A stretch of 22,399 bases of DNA from Botryllus schlosseri (taxonomy: Eukaryota > Chordata > Ascidiacea > Stolidobranchia > Styelidae): positions 1-22,399 of the forward strand of contig ATSW01007013.1 of NCBI GenBank assembly GCA_000444245.1. The letters are read 5' to 3'. The notes under the pieces are model-generated. The model ran no database searches. It saw only the letters and a program-made list of their open reading frames with translations, and was not told the DNA's origin. Position numbers and translations under genes: made by a program. Shown here piece after piece: positions 20,362 through 22,399 of this stretch. Each line of letters starts with the position of its first letter. The first letter of the stretch is position 1.

Positions 20362-20973
20362 CCAAGGAGACGAAATGAGAGAATTTGATATTTTAAAATC
20401 ACATTGCCGTTCCTTATGCAAGTTTCAAATCGAATTCCAAATAGAAATGATGATGATATATTATGCTTACTGGTAACGCCGGCGTGTCGCGATCAAAGTT
20501 TACATCCGGGAATAGTTCAACTTCGGGTACCAATTCAGAACGATCCTAACTCGAAAATGGCCAATCCAGTTCTAATATCATAATCGAACCAATATTTTTA
20601 CGATGTTATTCATGTCACAATCTCAAACCATGCTCGTATCAAGTCAGATTTCGTACATCCATGCCAATAAGCTGGCGCACGGAACGAATACTGGTGTCAT
20701 ATACGCACAGTACAAAGAACGACGCACACTGGCTTGTATGATTGATCAACACAACAAACCCACGAGCAATCCACACGAAGAAATGGAAATTGTGAAACAA
20801 TAGCGTGGCAATCGGTGCGTCGTCCGTCAGCAGCGAGATGTATGCCAAAATGGTGGCGTAGACTTGATAACCTTACCAAAATGCTGTTTCGTAGCCCCAT
20901 CGACAAAACACCCTCGACGGTACATACGAAACAAAAAACTGATCTCTCATCAATGCGCCCAAGTCCGGATCGC
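20362..20973. other. No gene supported
   Basis: Open frames exist on both strands (plus 20603-20803; minus 20981-20697), neither recognised. The sequence resumes at about 22224 after the hAT insertion. Confidence 0.35.
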
Positions 20974-21311
20974 ATCACCACTAGGGTTGGATTATCAGGA
21001 TAACGGTTAACCGGTTAACCGCAGGTTTTTTATTATCCGATATCCGGATATAAATCTGCCGGTTAACCGGATAAAATAGTATCGTTAATATTGTGTTTTA
21101 CACTTTTAGGAAGCTTCAATAAGTCCTATTATCAGTGTTGCGCGCGGCCAATCAGCGAGAAGCGTGTCGCCAATTAGCGAGATACGTCAATGCAGTGTGT
21201 AACGCGACGCAATCTCCCGCTGAGAAGATCGCCAAATTAGGTCATTGATTGCTGCGAACTCGACTATCGTTGCTGGCCTGATTTTTCGAGTCTTCAACAA
21301 GCCTATAGTTC

Positions 21312-21434
21312 CGCTGGCAGAATCACATCTACAATAGGCTCCGTGGACTTTATACCATCACTGGTCCACGATATTATCGCTGGCCTACACAATCGCATCT
21401 GCAATAGGCATGGTACGAACGATATCATCGCTGG
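21312..21434. repeat. Degenerate tandem duplication, unit about 66 bp
   Basis: GGCAGAATCACATCTACAAT at 21314 recurs in diverged form as CACAATCGCATCTGCAAT at 21387, each followed by AGGC and then a CATCxCTGG stretch. It lies inside the hAT element. Confidence 0.5.
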
Positions 21435-21742
21435 CGTAACCATCGAGTCTCGGGCCTGGCATGCGTTGGCACCTATCTCTTGGTGGCTTGGAGACAATAT
21501 GCCGCCAAGACTATTATGATCCGCGATTGTGATTAATGAGTGACATCGCGAAACTGAATGACATCGAATGTTCGCATTTCGCAAACATGATCGTGCGTGC
21601 AAGCGTAATTGATTTCCGCTGATACTAAATTCGAAAAAAATCGAAACCCCCTCGTTTTATTTAAAACACACCTCGTTTTATTTCAAACACCCACCCCCAC
21701 TTATTTTTCGGCTGGCTACGGGCCTGATCATGTGAATTTCCC

Positions 21743-21992
21743 ATGGAGGAATTAGAGCGAGCTATCATGTCGGCCTCAATTCCAGTATCAGCTACTCGTC
21801 CTTCCAGTACTGGACACCAAAACAGAAGAATGGGCAAAAAGGAAGCGCTGCTTACTATATTCAGCCCATTTAGTGGAAACAGAAAGGGCATTTAATACGT
21901 GTGGACTCTTTGTTACAAATCTCCGGTTCCGGCTACAGGATACCACTATTGATGTAGTGTACTTTATAAGGAGGAAGTTGCAGAAGCAGTGA
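21743..21992 (+). pseudogene. hAT transposase C-terminal dimerisation domain, relic
   Basis: From 21873 the frame reads VETERAFNTCGLFVTNL, then RFRLQDTTIDVVYFIR and RKLQKQ, and a stop at 21990. This is the E(S/T)ERAFS..G.......R..L.......L.FL(R) signature of the hAT C-terminal dimerisation domain. The preceding segment, MEELERAIMSASIPVSAT from 21743, looks like the linker of the same protein but is in another frame and ends in TAA at about 21892, so a frameshift separates them. The DNA-binding and DDE regions are absent. Confidence 0.85.
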
Positions 21993-22340
21993 ACATTAAA
22001 TTTGCGCGATTTTTCTCGTATTCTCGCTCGTACTGCGCGTGTACCTATAAATCTACCATAACACTGTGTAATGATTTTGCGATCCATTTTTCATGCAGAC
22101 CTCGTGAAATCGATTATCTCACTTAGCATTAATTATCCAGTTAACCGGTTAGCTAAATTTCAAATATCCGGATATATCCGTTATCCGGATAGTGAAAATT
22201 ATTGATATCCGAACTAACCCTAATTCACCACCGTAGGCACCATTAACAGCTTCCATAATTATCCATTTCAGATCAACATTCCAATGTCGCGCAGTTTGTT
22301 GGACTCCATTACCCCGGAAATTAGCCCTTTTGCGTAACAA

Positions 22341-22358
22341 GAGAGAGAGAGAGAGAAT
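22341..22358. repeat. AG microsatellite
   Basis: A pure GA dinucleotide run. On the minus strand it reads AATAAAGATTCTCTCTCTC, which could be the tail of a short or long retroposed element, but the body is not identifiable. Confidence 0.7.
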
Positions 22359-22399
22359 CTTTATTCGTATACATTACATATCAACATAACACTACAAAA

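Larger units (their letters stand above)
20982..22222 (+). mobile_element. hAT element with CCGGTTAACC arrays and transposase relic, about 1.24 kb
   Basis: The left end is TAGGGTTGGATTATC and the right end reads back TAGGGTTAGTTCGGATATC. The subterminal parts repeat GGTTAACCGG and TATCCGGATA (20999-21073 and 22137-22200). The flanks ATCACCAC (20974-20981) and TTCACCAC (22224-22231) differ at one base. Near the right end the plus strand encodes a degraded transposase C-terminus (21743-21992). Internally deleted and no longer coding for a full enzyme. Confidence 0.88.

Overview
The window is animal genomic DNA: protein-coding exons separated by GT-AG introns, extracellular-matrix domain architecture, and a dense load of hAT-type DNA transposons. 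Many introns are tiny (about 40-105 nt), mixed with a few of 0.4-1.2 kb. That mix suits an invertebrate and could fit a tunicate, but nothing here fixes the species. Scattered N bases mark imperfect sequence, most densely at 20070-20280.

Minus strand, about 6200 down to 751: the 5' three quarters of a secreted ADAMTS metalloprotease gene. I could trace 15 coding exons with compatible splice phases. They encode signal peptide, propeptide, furin site RQKR, reprolysin domain with HEIGHSLGIAHD, disintegrin-like domain, first thrombospondin type-1 repeat, cysteine-rich domain and the start of the spacer. The rest of the spacer and the C-terminus were not found and probably lie to the left of the window. 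Motifs such as HDGEGN.C and [10 protein letters not shown] resemble the ADAMTS16/18 clade, by memory of those sequences and not by a search.

Minus strand, about 13 kb down to 8320: weaker evidence for a second gene. The last two exons (8823-8428) join in phase and are followed by AATAAA. Further candidate exons at 9.8-10.1, 11.4-11.6, 11.8-12.0, 12.2-12.4 and 12.9-13.05 kb read as protein, and three of them share a loose motif. I do not recognise the product, and the pieces may not all belong to one gene.

Transposons: at least seven hAT-like elements, several with 8-bp target-site duplications (TSDs). They are 1174-1780 (in an ADAMTS intron), 6992-7870, 14305-15281, 15568-16459, 18321-18624, 18727-20353 (with 19092-19879 nested inside it) and 20982-22222 (with a relic of the transposase C-terminus). 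Two piggyBac-like items share one terminal sequence: 426-623, and a 29-bp tip-to-tip palindrome at 7981-8009 between two TTAA sites. Four of the hAT elements carry dense subterminal arrays of a short motif (GAGTC in two, GAACC in one, CCGGTTAACC/CCGGATA in one), which is the most striking structure in the window.

The remaining stretches (6.26-6.98, 8.9-9.8, 10.2-11.1, 13.1-14.3, 16.5-18.3 and 20.4-20.97 kb) hold no gene I can support.
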